Shown here piece by piece: positions 5,791 through 13,594 of a stretch of 18,610 nucleotides of DNA. Below the pieces are notes generated by a model. It was not told the DNA's origin, made no database searches, and saw nothing but the letters and a program-made list of their open reading frames with translations. How positions within the stretch are numbered: position 1 is the first letter of the stretch; each line of letters opens with the position of its first letter. The DNA comes from Bacteroidota bacterium (GTDB lineage: Bacteria; Bacteroidota; Ignavibacteria; Ignavibacteriales; Ignavibacteriaceae). The DNA is taken from contig JAEYUD010000081.1 of NCBI GenBank assembly GCA_023433685.1, forward strand, positions 1 to 18,610, given 5' to 3'. A program made the position numbers and the translations under genes.

Positions 5791-6364
5791 GTATCGAGGA
5801 ATTAAATATTTCTTGAAACAACTTTATGGAGAATATGGATTAAAGTATATAGTATTCTCTCCATACCTCCATTTAAGTTTACTCTATAGTTTTGCTACAT
5901 GGTCATATAGTAGACCACTGGATTTTTTAGAGATTTCGATTGTATTGATCGCGGTATTTATCGGTTTTTCTTCAGCGAGTTTTGCAATTTTTATGACGCT
6001 GAATAACGAAGAATTCGTTAAATTTCAACAAGATTCTTTAGAGCAATCAGATCAGCCTAAATTAAAAACATTTCTAGGTGCAAAGGTTCGAACAATATTT
6101 ATTCACTTCATTCTAGTTCAAACTTTCACATTGTTCTTGTTACTAATATTCAAGACACACGGTTGTAATTTGGCAGGTTATTGGATTTACCTGTGCTTTG
6201 TACCTTATTTGTTTTTTATTTACTCACTTTCTCTAAACTTTGGAATTATCTACCACTTATTTCTTTTTTCAGACACATGGTTCAAATGGATAAACACAAA
6301 ACGGATATCGGAAAGAACTAAAGAAAGAATGAAACAGAGTGATTCCGGCATGAGTGAAACATAA
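5744..6364 (+). CDS. Multi-pass membrane protein paired with the RexA-like gene
   Basis: A 206-residue inner-membrane protein. The ATG at 5744 lies 47 bases inside the preceding gene, with a GAGGAAG site nine bases upstream, so the two are tightly coupled. Hydrophobic segments lie near residues 37-54, 62-85, 116-137 and 143-175 (long enough for one or two passes), giving four or five helices. A charged loop (about 88-115) and a basic C-terminal tail should be cytoplasmic. RexB of lambda is a four-helix channel of about 144 residues, so this one is longer. No sequence motif proves a channel; the pairing and topology are the argument. It is strongly AT-rich, unlike the chromosome to the right. 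Confidence 0.55.
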   Translation: MQSPETKSIFDPLLNEYRGIKYFLKQLYGEYGLKYIVFSPYLHLSLLYSFATWSYSRPLDFLEISIVLIAVFIGFSSASFAIFMTLNNEEFVKFQQDSLEQSDQPKLKTFLGAKVRTIFIHFILVQTFTLFLLLIFKTHGCNLAGYWIYLCFVPYLFFIYSLSLNFGIIYHLFLFSDTWFKWINTKRISERTKERMKQSDSGMSET

Positions 6365-6561
6365 ACAACGCGGACATTGCAGCACTTCTTGCGTTTTTAT
6401 TTACAGGTTTATCCTGGGCGGGATCGATCTTCATGAAGTACCGCCTTCAGGTGAGCGATCCCCCGGTATATGTGGCGAAGATGAGAGGTGAAGCAAAGGC
6501 CGCTCTTTCAATGTTTGCCTGGATAATTTACTTCCTGTTGTTTAGCTATCTGCTCAGTTAA
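6361..6561 (+). CDS. Small two-helix membrane protein with apparent ATA start
   Basis: In the gap before the integrase an open frame encodes a coherent 66-residue membrane protein: helix one at about residues 6-24 (IAALLAFLFTGLSWAGSIF), a polar loop, helix two at about 47-64 (AALSMFAWIIYFLLFSYLL). The frame has no ATG, GTG or TTG at the right place. ATA at 6361-6363 overlaps the stop of the preceding gene and would read as M-N-N-A-D-I if it were ATG. So either a rare start, a decayed start or a downstream start at ATG 6433 (42 residues) applies. It is more GC-rich than the cargo genes and overlaps the convergent integrase by 54 bases. Confidence 0.4.
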   Translation: MNNADIAALLAFLFTGLSWAGSIFMKYRLQVSDPPVYVAKMRGEAKAALSMFAWIIYFLLFSYLLS

Positions 6562-7626
6562 ATCACCCTCTGCAGGTGAGTCGAAGCGCGGGAACTTGGC
6601 AGCATCATACTTCTTCTTTTCATCCAATATCCTCGCGTAGATCCTTGTGGTTTTAATATCCGTGTGACCGAGCATGTCCGATACACTCTCGATCGAAGCT
6701 CCGAATGTAAGCGCGAGGGTTGCGAATGTATGCCGGGCGCAATGAAAAGTTATCCCCGGAAATCCGCCTGATGTTGCCCAGGTCTTCACGACCGTGCTCA
6801 ATACGCTCTTAACCGGCAGATCGAATATAATCCCCTTCCTTCTCACCCTGTTATCAAGAAGATCTTTCGCGGGTGCCGTCAGAGGTATCGATACAAAGTT
6901 CTTCGTTTTACCCTGGACGATCCTGATAGTGTCATCCTTTATGTTATCCCAACTCAACCGGTACATGTCACCCAGACGGATACCGGTGTAACAACTGAAA
7001 AGAAATGCTTCCTTGACTTCAGGGTCGATGCACTCATGCTTGATCAGCTTGGACAGGTCGTTATAAGTGAGGAACTTCCTCTCAGACCGGGGCCGCCGCT
7101 CTATCACATTGTCCAACGGGTTCTCGAAGATCAACTTTTCCCTCACTGCCCTGTTCAGAAGCGACTTTAGGATTCCATACATTGTGAATACGGTTGTACC
7201 GGCAAGGCCAACATCATTTAGCAAGTAGCGCTTGAACCTTTCCCAGTAGGTCTGATTAATCTTGTCGAACGCGATACTCCGTCCGCTGAAGTTCTTCATG
7301 TGCTGGAGGACATTGGCACGGCGGGTATAATCGGGCCTCTCCGCGGCTATCCTTTCATAGAACTCAATGAAATTATTAAACCCGGGTCGAAGCACATCCA
7401 CATTGAAATTATACTTCGCGAGCTCGAGGGTAAGTTCAGCTGCCATCTTCTCAGCGTGGTAGTAGATCCTTTGATCAAGTTGCGGATCTCCGGTAAGACG
7501 AAGGCCTGTGGCGCGGGTGGTTCTCTTCTTATTGTAGTAAACATCGAGGTATAAATACACGCCTTTAGGGTTTTTTCTTTCTCTAATATTGATCATCTCG
7601 CTACTCAAAAATTGGTTGTTACTCAC
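6508..7626 (-). CDS. Tyrosine recombinase (integrase) of the mobile element
   Basis: A 372-residue site-specific recombinase that integrates and excises the element. Residues about 11-75 form an arm-type DNA-binding domain of the Bacteroidota style, about 82-180 the SAM-like core-binding domain, and 185-345 the catalytic domain. All active-site residues are present: Arg217 (TGIRLGD), Lys240 (QGKTKN), His295 and Arg298 (HCARHT), His321 (LGHTD) and the nucleophile Tyr330 (TTRIYAR). The gene is intact, so it may be active. The start is GTG 7626 as drawn; an ATG ten codons later (7596) is equally plausible. The gene points away from the tRNA-Glu, with its 5' end facing the attachment region. Confidence 0.92.
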   Translation of the reverse strand: MSNNQFLSSEMINIRERKNPKGVYLYLDVYYNKKRTTRATGLRLTGDPQLDQRIYYHAEKMAAELTLELAKYNFNVDVLRPGFNNFIEFYERIAAERPDYTRRANVLQHMKNFSGRSIAFDKINQTYWERFKRYLLNDVGLAGTTVFTMYGILKSLLNRAVREKLIFENPLDNVIERRPRSERKFLTYNDLSKLIKHECIDPEVKEAFLFSCYTGIRLGDMYRLSWDNIKDDTIRIVQGKTKNFVSIPLTAPAKDLLDNRVRRKGIIFDLPVKSVLSTVVKTWATSGGFPGITFHCARHTFATLALTFGASIESVSDMLGHTDIKTTRIYARILDEKKKYDAAKFPRFDSPAEGDLTEQIAKQQEVNYPGKH

Positions 7627-7725
7627 GAAATATACTCATTTACTCACAACAAACCTTAAGAAACGACCCCAAAACAGTCAATTTACTCACAATTTTCGTC
7701 GAAAAACAAAGAAGTTAACTCATTG
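7601..7725 (+). repeat. Iterated TTTACTCACAA boxes beside the integrase start
   Basis: Copies of a box near TTTACTCACAA occur at 7601 (CTACTCAAAA), 7619 (TTACTCACGA), 7632 (ATACTCAT), 7639 (full match), 7682 (full match) and 7715 (TTAACTCATTG), all in one orientation. An inverted repeat TTTTCG-T-CGAAAA lies at 7693-7705. Repeats of this kind next to an integrase gene are typical arm-type binding sites or excisionase sites. The first copies overlap the integrase start, so they could also control its expression. The role is inferred. Confidence 0.5.
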
Positions 7726-7734
7726 TTTTATAAG

Positions 7735-7772
7735 GGTTTAAAACAAAAATACCATCCAAATGGATGGTATTT
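7735..7772 (-). terminator. Intrinsic terminator downstream of tRNA-Glu
   Basis: A perfect 11-bp stem (AAATACCATCC at 7747-7757, GGATGGTATTT at 7762-7772) has a four-base loop and, on the minus strand, is followed by a run of T interrupted by one G. It begins seven bases after the tRNA 3' end. It would end the tRNA transcript and insulate the integrase from it. The stem is nearly symmetric, so it could also act on the plus strand. Confidence 0.75.
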
Positions 7773-7778
7773 CCTGTG

Positions 7779-7852
7779 TAGCGCGTACGGGATTCGAACC
7801 CGTGATCTCTGCCTTGAGAGGGCAGCGTCCTGAACCGCTAGACGAACGCGCC
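7779..7852 (-). tRNA. tRNA-Glu (anticodon CTC), likely attachment site
   Basis: A complete cloverleaf is visible on the minus strand: acceptor GGCGCGT paired with ACGCGCT (G-U first pair), a D arm, anticodon stem CTGCC/GGCAG around the loop CTCTCAA (anticodon CTC, reading GAG), and a T arm ACGGG-TTCGAAT-CCCGT. The discriminator is A and CCA is not encoded. The tRNA 3' end faces the integrase, the usual geometry for tRNA-targeting elements. I found no second copy of the 3' end further left, so the other attachment site is probably outside the window. Confidence 0.92.
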
Positions 7853-7864
7853 AAATTACAGACC

Positions 7865-7895
7865 GAAATTTACGCAAAACCGCTCAATCCGCAAA
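7865..7895 (-). promoter_or_regulatory. tRNA-Glu promoter
   Basis: On the minus strand TTTG (7895-7892) and TAAATTTC (7872-7865) are separated by 19 bases, one mismatch from TTTG-N19-TAnnTTTG. The predicted start lies only a few bases before the tRNA 5' end. It supports a Bacteroidota-type sigma factor in this genome. The rest of the gap up to 8053 is AT-rich and shows no promoter that I can assign to the efflux genes. Confidence 0.5.
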
Positions 7896-8053
7896 ATTTC
7901 ACCCTTCTTTTTCCCACCCCTTTTGGAAATTAATTACCCTCATTTTTTGTTATATTTAATAAGAAACATTACAATATTTTGTTTACCCCTGTAAATCCGG
8001 TGAACATTTTTTTTTGAGCGGAAGCACATCGTATCCATTTTCCGGTACACAAC

Positions 8054-9133
8054 ATGTCAAAAAAAACCAAGATCATCCTCTATACTGTGATCGCTCTGGT
8101 GATCGCATCCATTTTCCTCTTGCCCGTTTTTTCGGGGTCTGATAAATCAAAAGAAGCCAAGGGTAAAAGCAATGCCCCCAAGCAGTCAGGTCCCGTGGAA
8201 GTTAAAGGAAAGATTCTTAAATTCGACTCCTTCGCCTCTGAAATTAAAGTTATGGGAAAGATAATCGCCGATGAGTGGGTCGACCTCTCGCCTGAAGTGG
8301 CGGGAAAGATCATAAAGATCAACTTCAAAGAAGGCTCATTCGTTTCTAAAGGGCAGCTCCTCGTTAAAATTAATGACGCCGATCTTCAGGCTCAGCTTAA
8401 AAAAAATGAAGTGAGGCTTCAACTTGCCAAACAAAACCTTGACAGGCAGGAAAAGCTTCTGCAGGTGAACGGTACCACGAAAGAACAGTATGATATTGCC
8501 GCTTTCGACTATGCTGCTGTGGTGGCTGACGTTGACCTGAACAAGGCAATGATCGAAAAAACCGAGATCAGGGCTCCATTTTCAGGCAAGATCGGTCTAA
8601 GATACCTCTCGGAAGGAGCTTATGTAGCCCCCGGCACCAATATTGCCACACTCCAAAGCACTTCACGGCTTAAAATTGACTTTTCCGTTCCCCAGAATTA
8701 TTCGATCTATCTCAAAGAGGGCAATACCGTAACGTTTACAACGGGAACAGGTCTTGATCCCACACAGGCGAAGATCTACGCCATTGAACCCGGGGTTGAT
8801 GTAAGTACCGCCACCTTAAAAGTTAGAGGCTACATCTCCGGTAACTCTACAAAATTTGTTCCGGGTAAGGTAATCGAGGTGCTGGTATCACTCACCGCTC
8901 CGGTTAAAACTATTTTAATACCATCGGAAACCCTGGTACCGGAGATATCAGGACATTCAGTATACCTGTACAGGAACGGCAAAGCATTTTCTGCCCCGGT
9001 TGAGATCGGTGACAGAACCGAGAAAGTTGTTCAGATACTCACAGGTATCAACCCGGGTGACACTCTGATAACTTCAGGCTTGATCCAGTTAAGGAAGGAT
9101 TCTCCCGTTAAACTGACGGGGATTGTGGAATGA
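8054..9133 (+). CDS. RND efflux periplasmic adaptor (membrane fusion protein)
   Basis: A 359-residue adaptor that links the inner-membrane pump encoded next to an outer-membrane channel. Residues 8-26 form an N-terminal membrane anchor without a lipobox cysteine. Residues about 76-110 are the first lipoyl half (LSPEVAGKIIKINFKEGSFV), 110-170 the helical hairpin, 171-201 the second lipoyl half with the typical TEIRAPFSGKIG, then a beta barrel and a membrane-proximal domain to the end. Length fits the AcrA/MdtA group. The hairpin is short, as in adaptors of heavy-metal or drug RND pumps. The stop overlaps the next start (ATGA). The start has no Shine-Dalgarno site. The substrate cannot be told from sequence. 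Confidence 0.9.
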   Translation: MSKKTKIILYTVIALVIASIFLLPVFSGSDKSKEAKGKSNAPKQSGPVEVKGKILKFDSFASEIKVMGKIIADEWVDLSPEVAGKIIKINFKEGSFVSKGQLLVKINDADLQAQLKKNEVRLQLAKQNLDRQEKLLQVNGTTKEQYDIAAFDYAAVVADVDLNKAMIEKTEIRAPFSGKIGLRYLSEGAYVAPGTNIATLQSTSRLKIDFSVPQNYSIYLKEGNTVTFTTGTGLDPTQAKIYAIEPGVDVSTATLKVRGYISGNSTKFVPGKVIEVLVSLTAPVKTILIPSETLVPEISGHSVYLYRNGKAFSAPVEIGDRTEKVVQILTGINPGDTLITSGLIQLRKDSPVKLTGIVE

Positions 9134-12100
9134 GTTTATCATCAGTAAGTATCAGGAGACCGGTTCTCGCGATCGTGATGTCGATCGTGATCGTCCTGTT
9201 CGGCGCGATAGGCTACACGTCACTTGGAGTGAGGGAGTATCCGAGTATTGACCCCCCAATTATAACAGTACAAACCAACTATATCGGTGCAAATGCCACC
9301 GTTATAGAGTCGCAGATCACCGAACCGCTTGAAGAATCGATCAACGGAATTGCAGGCATCAGAAGCCTTACCTCAACTTCGAGAGATGGAAGAAGCCTGA
9401 TCACCGTGGAATTCAATGTGGATGCTGACCTTGAAACCGCCGCAAACGACGTGCGTGACAGGGTTTCCAGGGCGATAAACCAGATACCGCAAGACGCCGA
9501 CCCCCCCGTTGTGACCAAAGCGGATGCTGACGCCATCCCTATTGTGATGGTAACACTTAGCAGCAATGCAAAAAGCATTCTTGAACTCTCTGACTATGCG
9601 AGAAATGTTTTGAAAGAGAAAATTCAGACCATTCCTGGCGTGAGCGCGATTCAGATCTGGGGTGAAAAACGCTACTCGATGAGGCTGTGGCTTGATCCCG
9701 TTAAAATGAACTCCTACAAAGTGACACCTGTGGATGTAAGAAGCGTTCTTCAGAAAGAAAATGTTGAGCTTCCCTCGGGCAGGCTCGAAGGAGACAACAC
9801 CGAATTAACCGTGAGAACCCTTGGGCTCCTCACAACCCCGGAAGACTTCAATAAACTTATAGTTAAAGATGATCAGGGAGTTACAGTAAGGCTATCTGAT
9901 ATCGGTTATGCTGAATACTTCCCCGAGAATGAAAAAACGATCCTGAGACGCGACGGTATCCCCATGGTGGGGCTTGTGATCATCCCCCTCCCGGGCAGTA
10001 ATCACATCCAGATAGCTGATGAATTTCATAAACGGATCGAAGAGCTAAAAAAAGACCTCCCGGCTGATATGGAAATCAAGATCGGGTTTGATGCAACCAG
10101 CTTCATACGTAAATCGATCAGTGAGGTAAAGGAGACCATTCTCATCGCCTTTGGACTCGTTATCGTGATCATTTTTCTTTTCCTCAGGAACTGGCGAACA
10201 ACTCTTATCCCGATCCTCGCGATCCCGATTTCTCTTATTGGTGCATTCTTCATTATGTACGCCGCGGGTTTCACGATAAACGTGCTGACTTTGCTAGGAA
10301 TTGTGCTCGCCATTGGTATTGTGGTGGATGATGCCATCGTGGTTCTCGAAAACATCTACCGGAAAATAGAAGACGGGCTCTCCCCCATTGAAGCCGCGGT
10401 TAAAGGATCATCCGAGATTTTCTTCGCGATCATCTCAACCACGGTTTCACTTGCATCGGTGTTTTTACCGATCGTGTTTTTACAGGGTTTAACCGGAAAA
10501 CTTTTTAAAGAGTTCGGTTACGTTATCGCGGGTTCAGTTATCATCTCTGCTTTTGTGGCACTTACCCTCACTCCAATGATGAGTTCAAGGTTGCTCAAAT
10601 CACATGAAGAGCATTCATGGTTTTACAACAAGACCGAGCCATTCTTTGTGTGGCTGGGATCGGCTTACCGCAGGTCGCTTGAGGCTTTCATGCGGGCGCG
10701 CTGGATTGCCTTCCCTGTTATGCTGCTCTCAGGTTTTATAATAGTTTGGTTCGGCGGTAGATTACAGTCTGAACTAAGTCCGCAGGAAGATCGCGGACAA
10801 CTTCGCCTGAACTCGACCGCGCCTGAAGGTACATCCTATGATTATATGGATGCCTACATGGTAAGACTTAATGAGCAGATGCGGCTTCTTGTTCCCGAAG
10901 CTGACAACATGGTTATGGTTACAGCGCCCGGATTTGGTGCCAGTTCGACGAACACCGGCTTTATAAGAATCATGCTGAAAGAGCGCGAAGAGCGAGAACG
11001 CTCGCAGCAGCAGATCGCCACGGTAATAACTGAAGAGGCGAAAAAATACAATGATGCCAGAACTATTGTAACCCAGGAGCAATCAATAGGCGGCGGCAGT
11101 CGTGGTGGGCTCCCGGTGCAGTATGTGATCCAGGCCGCAAGTTATGAGCAGTTACGCGATATTCTCCCTGTTTTCCTCGCGGAAGCAAGGCAGAGCCCGG
11201 TTTTTTCCGTTACAGATGTGAACCTGAAATTCAACAAACCGGAAGTGGTGGTTGAGATCGACCGTTCGAAAGCACGTGACCTAGGTGTTTCAGTTTCTGA
11301 TGTGGCGACGACACTTCAGTTTTCTCTTAGCGGACAGCGTTTCGGTTACTTTATTAAAGACGGAAAGCAATATCAGGTGATCGGACAACTTGAGCGCTCT
11401 GAAAGAAACCAGCCTCTGAGCTTAAGATCGATGTTTGTAAAGAATAAAAAAGGTGAAATGATCCAGCTTGACAACATCGTTAAACTGACCGAGAGAAGCT
11501 CACCTCCACAGCTTTACAGATTCAACAGGTATTCATCCGCGACTGTTTCAGCAGGACTCGCCCCGGGTAAAACCATCGGCGACGGAATCACCGAAATGGA
11601 CAGGATTGCCGACAAGGTTCTTGGTGAAAAGTATTCCACCTCACTTGAAGGCGCTTCAAAAGATTTTGTTGACAGCTCGTCTTCACTACTTTTTACCTTC
11701 CTCCTCGCGATCATTTTGATCTACCTCGTACTCGCCGCTCAGTTTGAGAGTTTCAGGGACCCGTTCATTATCATGCTAACAGTACCTTTGGCTATTGCCG
11801 GCGCGGTTTTTTCGCTCTCGATCTTTGGACAGACACTGAATATCTTCAGTCAGATTGGACAGATCATGCTCATCGGTTTGGTAACTAAAAATGGTATCTT
11901 GATCGTGGAGTTCGCGAATCAACGGCGTGAAGCGGGTTCAGACCTTCTGACCGCGGTAAAGGAAGCTTCAGAGCTTAGATTCAGACCTATTTTAATGACC
12001 AGTCTATCCACAATGCTTGGGGCGCTCCCGATAGCGCTCGCGCTCGGCGCGGGTTCGGAAAGCAGGGTTTCGATGGGTATTGCCATTATCGGCGGGTTGT

Positions 12101-12207
12101 TGTTTTCAACCATCCTCACGCTCTATGTGATTCCGGCGATGTACTCTTATCTCTCGCCCAAAAATCTGAATTTACTTCCGGATCTTGACGAGATGGAGAA
12201 AAAATAG
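9130..12207 (+). CDS. RND efflux transporter (HAE1/AcrB-type inner-membrane pump)
   Basis: A 1025-residue proton-driven exporter of the hydrophobe/amphiphile (HAE1) type. The first helix (about 11-29) follows the family start SIRRPVLAIVMS. There is the usual duplicated plan: a periplasmic domain, helices 2-6 (about 335-500), helix 7 near 530-545, a second periplasmic domain, and helices 8-12 from about 850 to 1010. The proton relay is intact: Asp400-Asp401 in GIVVDDAIVV and Lys920 in LVTKNGILIVE. It works as a trimer with the adaptor at 8054. No outer-membrane factor or local regulator is in the window. It ends two bases from the convergent kinase gene, without a visible terminator between. 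Confidence 0.95.
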   Translation: MSLSSVSIRRPVLAIVMSIVIVLFGAIGYTSLGVREYPSIDPPIITVQTNYIGANATVIESQITEPLEESINGIAGIRSLTSTSRDGRSLITVEFNVDADLETAANDVRDRVSRAINQIPQDADPPVVTKADADAIPIVMVTLSSNAKSILELSDYARNVLKEKIQTIPGVSAIQIWGEKRYSMRLWLDPVKMNSYKVTPVDVRSVLQKENVELPSGRLEGDNTELTVRTLGLLTTPEDFNKLIVKDDQGVTVRLSDIGYAEYFPENEKTILRRDGIPMVGLVIIPLPGSNHIQIADEFHKRIEELKKDLPADMEIKIGFDATSFIRKSISEVKETILIAFGLVIVIIFLFLRNWRTTLIPILAIPISLIGAFFIMYAAGFTINVLTLLGIVLAIGIVVDDAIVVLENIYRKIEDGLSPIEAAVKGSSEIFFAIISTTVSLASVFLPIVFLQGLTGKLFKEFGYVIAGSVIISAFVALTLTPMMSSRLLKSHEEHSWFYNKTEPFFVWLGSAYRRSLEAFMRARWIAFPVMLLSGFIIVWFGGRLQSELSPQEDRGQLRLNSTAPEGTSYDYMDAYMVRLNEQMRLLVPEADNMVMVTAPGFGASSTNTGFIRIMLKEREERERSQQQIATVITEEAKKYNDARTIVTQEQSIGGGSRGGLPVQYVIQAASYEQLRDILPVFLAEARQSPVFSVTDVNLKFNKPEVVVEIDRSKARDLGVSVSDVATTLQFSLSGQRFGYFIKDGKQYQVIGQLERSERNQPLSLRSMFVKNKKGEMIQLDNIVKLTERSSPPQLYRFNRYSSATVSAGLAPGKTIGDGITEMDRIADKVLGEKYSTSLEGASKDFVDSSSSLLFTFLLAIILIYLVLAAQFESFRDPFIIMLTVPLAIAGAVFSLSIFGQTLNIFSQIGQIMLIGLVTKNGILIVEFANQRREAGSDLLTAVKEASELRFRPILMTSLSTMLGALPIALALGAGSESRVSMGIAIIGGLLFSTILTLYVIPAMYSYLSPKNLNLLPDLDEMEKK

Positions 12208-12209
12208 TT

Positions 12210-13481
12210 TTATATTGGTAGAGTGCAGGTAAAGATCGAACCGTGACCTTGCTTGCTCTCTACCTCCACTCTTCCTTTGTGGCCTTCCATGATCTTCTTT
12301 ACGATCACAAGACCCAACCCGGTGCTCTTTTCACCCGCGGTTGATTTTACGCTCAATTTCTCAAACGGAACGAAGAGCTTGTTAAGTTCAGTGTTCGGGA
12401 TGCCCTGACCGTTATCTTTTACGCCAAATATTACCTCATTCTCACCTTTCTTTACAAACACGGTTATTGTGCTCTCGGGGAATGAAAATTTGATGGCGTT
12501 TGAGATGAGGTTGTTCATTACCTGTTCTATCTTTACGGGATCGATATTAACATTCACTTCTTCAATATTCGATTCGTATTCTATATGAATGCTTTTCTTG
12601 TCGGCAAGCACCTTGTTCAGGGCGATATTATTCTGAACGAGATACGCGAGATCGAGCTCAATTGGCTTCAGATTCAAGTCACCTGATTCAATTACAGAAA
12701 TATCGAGTAGCTCATTAAGCAGTTTCAAAACGAAATCGCTTGAATTGACGATGATATTCACAAACTCCTGCTCGTCAGGTGTGAGTTTCTTGCGCCCTTC
12801 CTCCTGGAGGATAAGACCAAAACTAAGTATCGCTCCTACAGGGTTTCTGAGGTCATGAGCCGCCATCGAGAGGAATTTGTTTTTATCCTTGTTCAGTTTT
12901 TCAAGTTCGTTGTTCTTTTTGGCAAGTTCACGATGCATCCGTAAAAGCTGCTGGTTTGCTTCGGCCAGTTCACCGTTTTTCTGAATGGCATTTTCGTAGG
13001 TCGAGAGGAGCAGATCGATGATCTGGATCCTGTCTGAGTTGATGAAATATTTTTTTCCTCCGAAAACGATCTCCATCCCCATGTTCGATACGGGCATGGT
13101 ATGCCTTATCTCCTGATTCACGATTACGTATTTAATCCGGGAGAGGAGAAAGTCTTTATTGTAAGGTTTGGTAAGGAAGTTATCTGCACCTGATTGCAGA
13201 CCTTTTATCACATCGTGGGGATCTGAGAGATTCGTCAGAAGCATTACCGGAATGTCGCGAGTTTCAGGAGAGTCTTTAACTTTCCTGCAAAGTTCGTACC
13301 CATCCATTTCAGGCATCAATATATCGGTCACTATCAATGCAGGCTTTCCGGCATCAATAACCTTCATTGCCTCCACTCCGTTTATCGCCGTCTTTACAGG
13401 GTATCCTTCGGTTTCCAGAATGTACGCGAGTTGCTCCAACTGGGTGGGGCTGTCTTCAACGACTAATATATAACTGATCAT
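12210..13481 (-). CDS. Receiver-histidine kinase hybrid, last gene of the chemosensory cluster
   Basis: A 423-residue cytoplasmic protein. Residues 1-120 are a receiver domain with phosphoacceptor Asp53 (VTDILMPEMDG), acidic pair near Glu9-Asp10 and Lys105 (FLTKPY). Residues about 160-203 are a coiled coil. Then come HisKA with His209 (FLSMAAHDLRNP) and HATPase with Asn328 (NNLISNAIKF), DNGQG (356-360) and TGLGL (387-391). There is no sensor or membrane part, so its input is phosphorylation of the receiver, most likely by the CheA hybrid upstream. This links the chemosensory array to a further phosphorelay. The output regulator is not visible. A GAGGAG site precedes the ATG. It may have its own promoter (see 13561). 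Confidence 0.88.
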   Translation of the reverse strand: MISYILVVEDSPTQLEQLAYILETEGYPVKTAINGVEAMKVIDAGKPALIVTDILMPEMDGYELCRKVKDSPETRDIPVMLLTNLSDPHDVIKGLQSGADNFLTKPYNKDFLLSRIKYVIVNQEIRHTMPVSNMGMEIVFGGKKYFINSDRIQIIDLLLSTYENAIQKNGELAEANQQLLRMHRELAKKNNELEKLNKDKNKFLSMAAHDLRNPVGAILSFGLILQEEGRKKLTPDEQEFVNIIVNSSDFVLKLLNELLDISVIESGDLNLKPIELDLAYLVQNNIALNKVLADKKSIHIEYESNIEEVNVNIDPVKIEQVMNNLISNAIKFSFPESTITVFVKKGENEVIFGVKDNGQGIPNTELNKLFVPFEKLSVKSTAGEKSTGLGLVIVKKIMEGHKGRVEVESKQGHGSIFTCTLPI

Positions 13482-13560
13482 TTTCTCCTCAATGCAACTG
13501 GATTTTCAGTAATTGCAGCAATCAATAATCTTTAAGCTTAAAAAAACCATTACAATATTA

Positions 13561-13594
13561 CAAAATTAAACAATTAATTACTGCCCTGCACAAA
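13561..13594 (-). promoter_or_regulatory. Possible promoter of the receiver-kinase gene
   Basis: On the minus strand TTTG (13594-13591) and TAATTTTG (13568-13561) are 22 bases apart; the -7 box matches TAnnTTTG exactly. It overlaps the end of the cheA hybrid gene and lies about 80 bases before the kinase ATG. A 12-base palindrome TTTAAGCTTAAA sits at 13531-13542 in the leader. The 92-base gap contrasts with the overlaps among the other operon genes, which supports a separate promoter. Confidence 0.4.

Noticed and set aside
1..6500. Second attachment site (copy of the tRNA-Glu 3' end)
   Set aside because: I looked for TTCGAA/GGGATTCGAAC-like repeats in the element part and saw none, so it is probably left of the window.
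9279..12119. Minus-strand open frames across the RND transporter
   Set aside because: They are antisense shadows of a strongly conserved gene, with low-complexity products and no ribosome binding sites.
7967..13558. Shared ATTACAATATT string upstream of the adaptor gene and of the receiver-kinase gene
   Set aside because: It is a short AT-rich match at different positions relative to the genes; chance is the simpler explanation.
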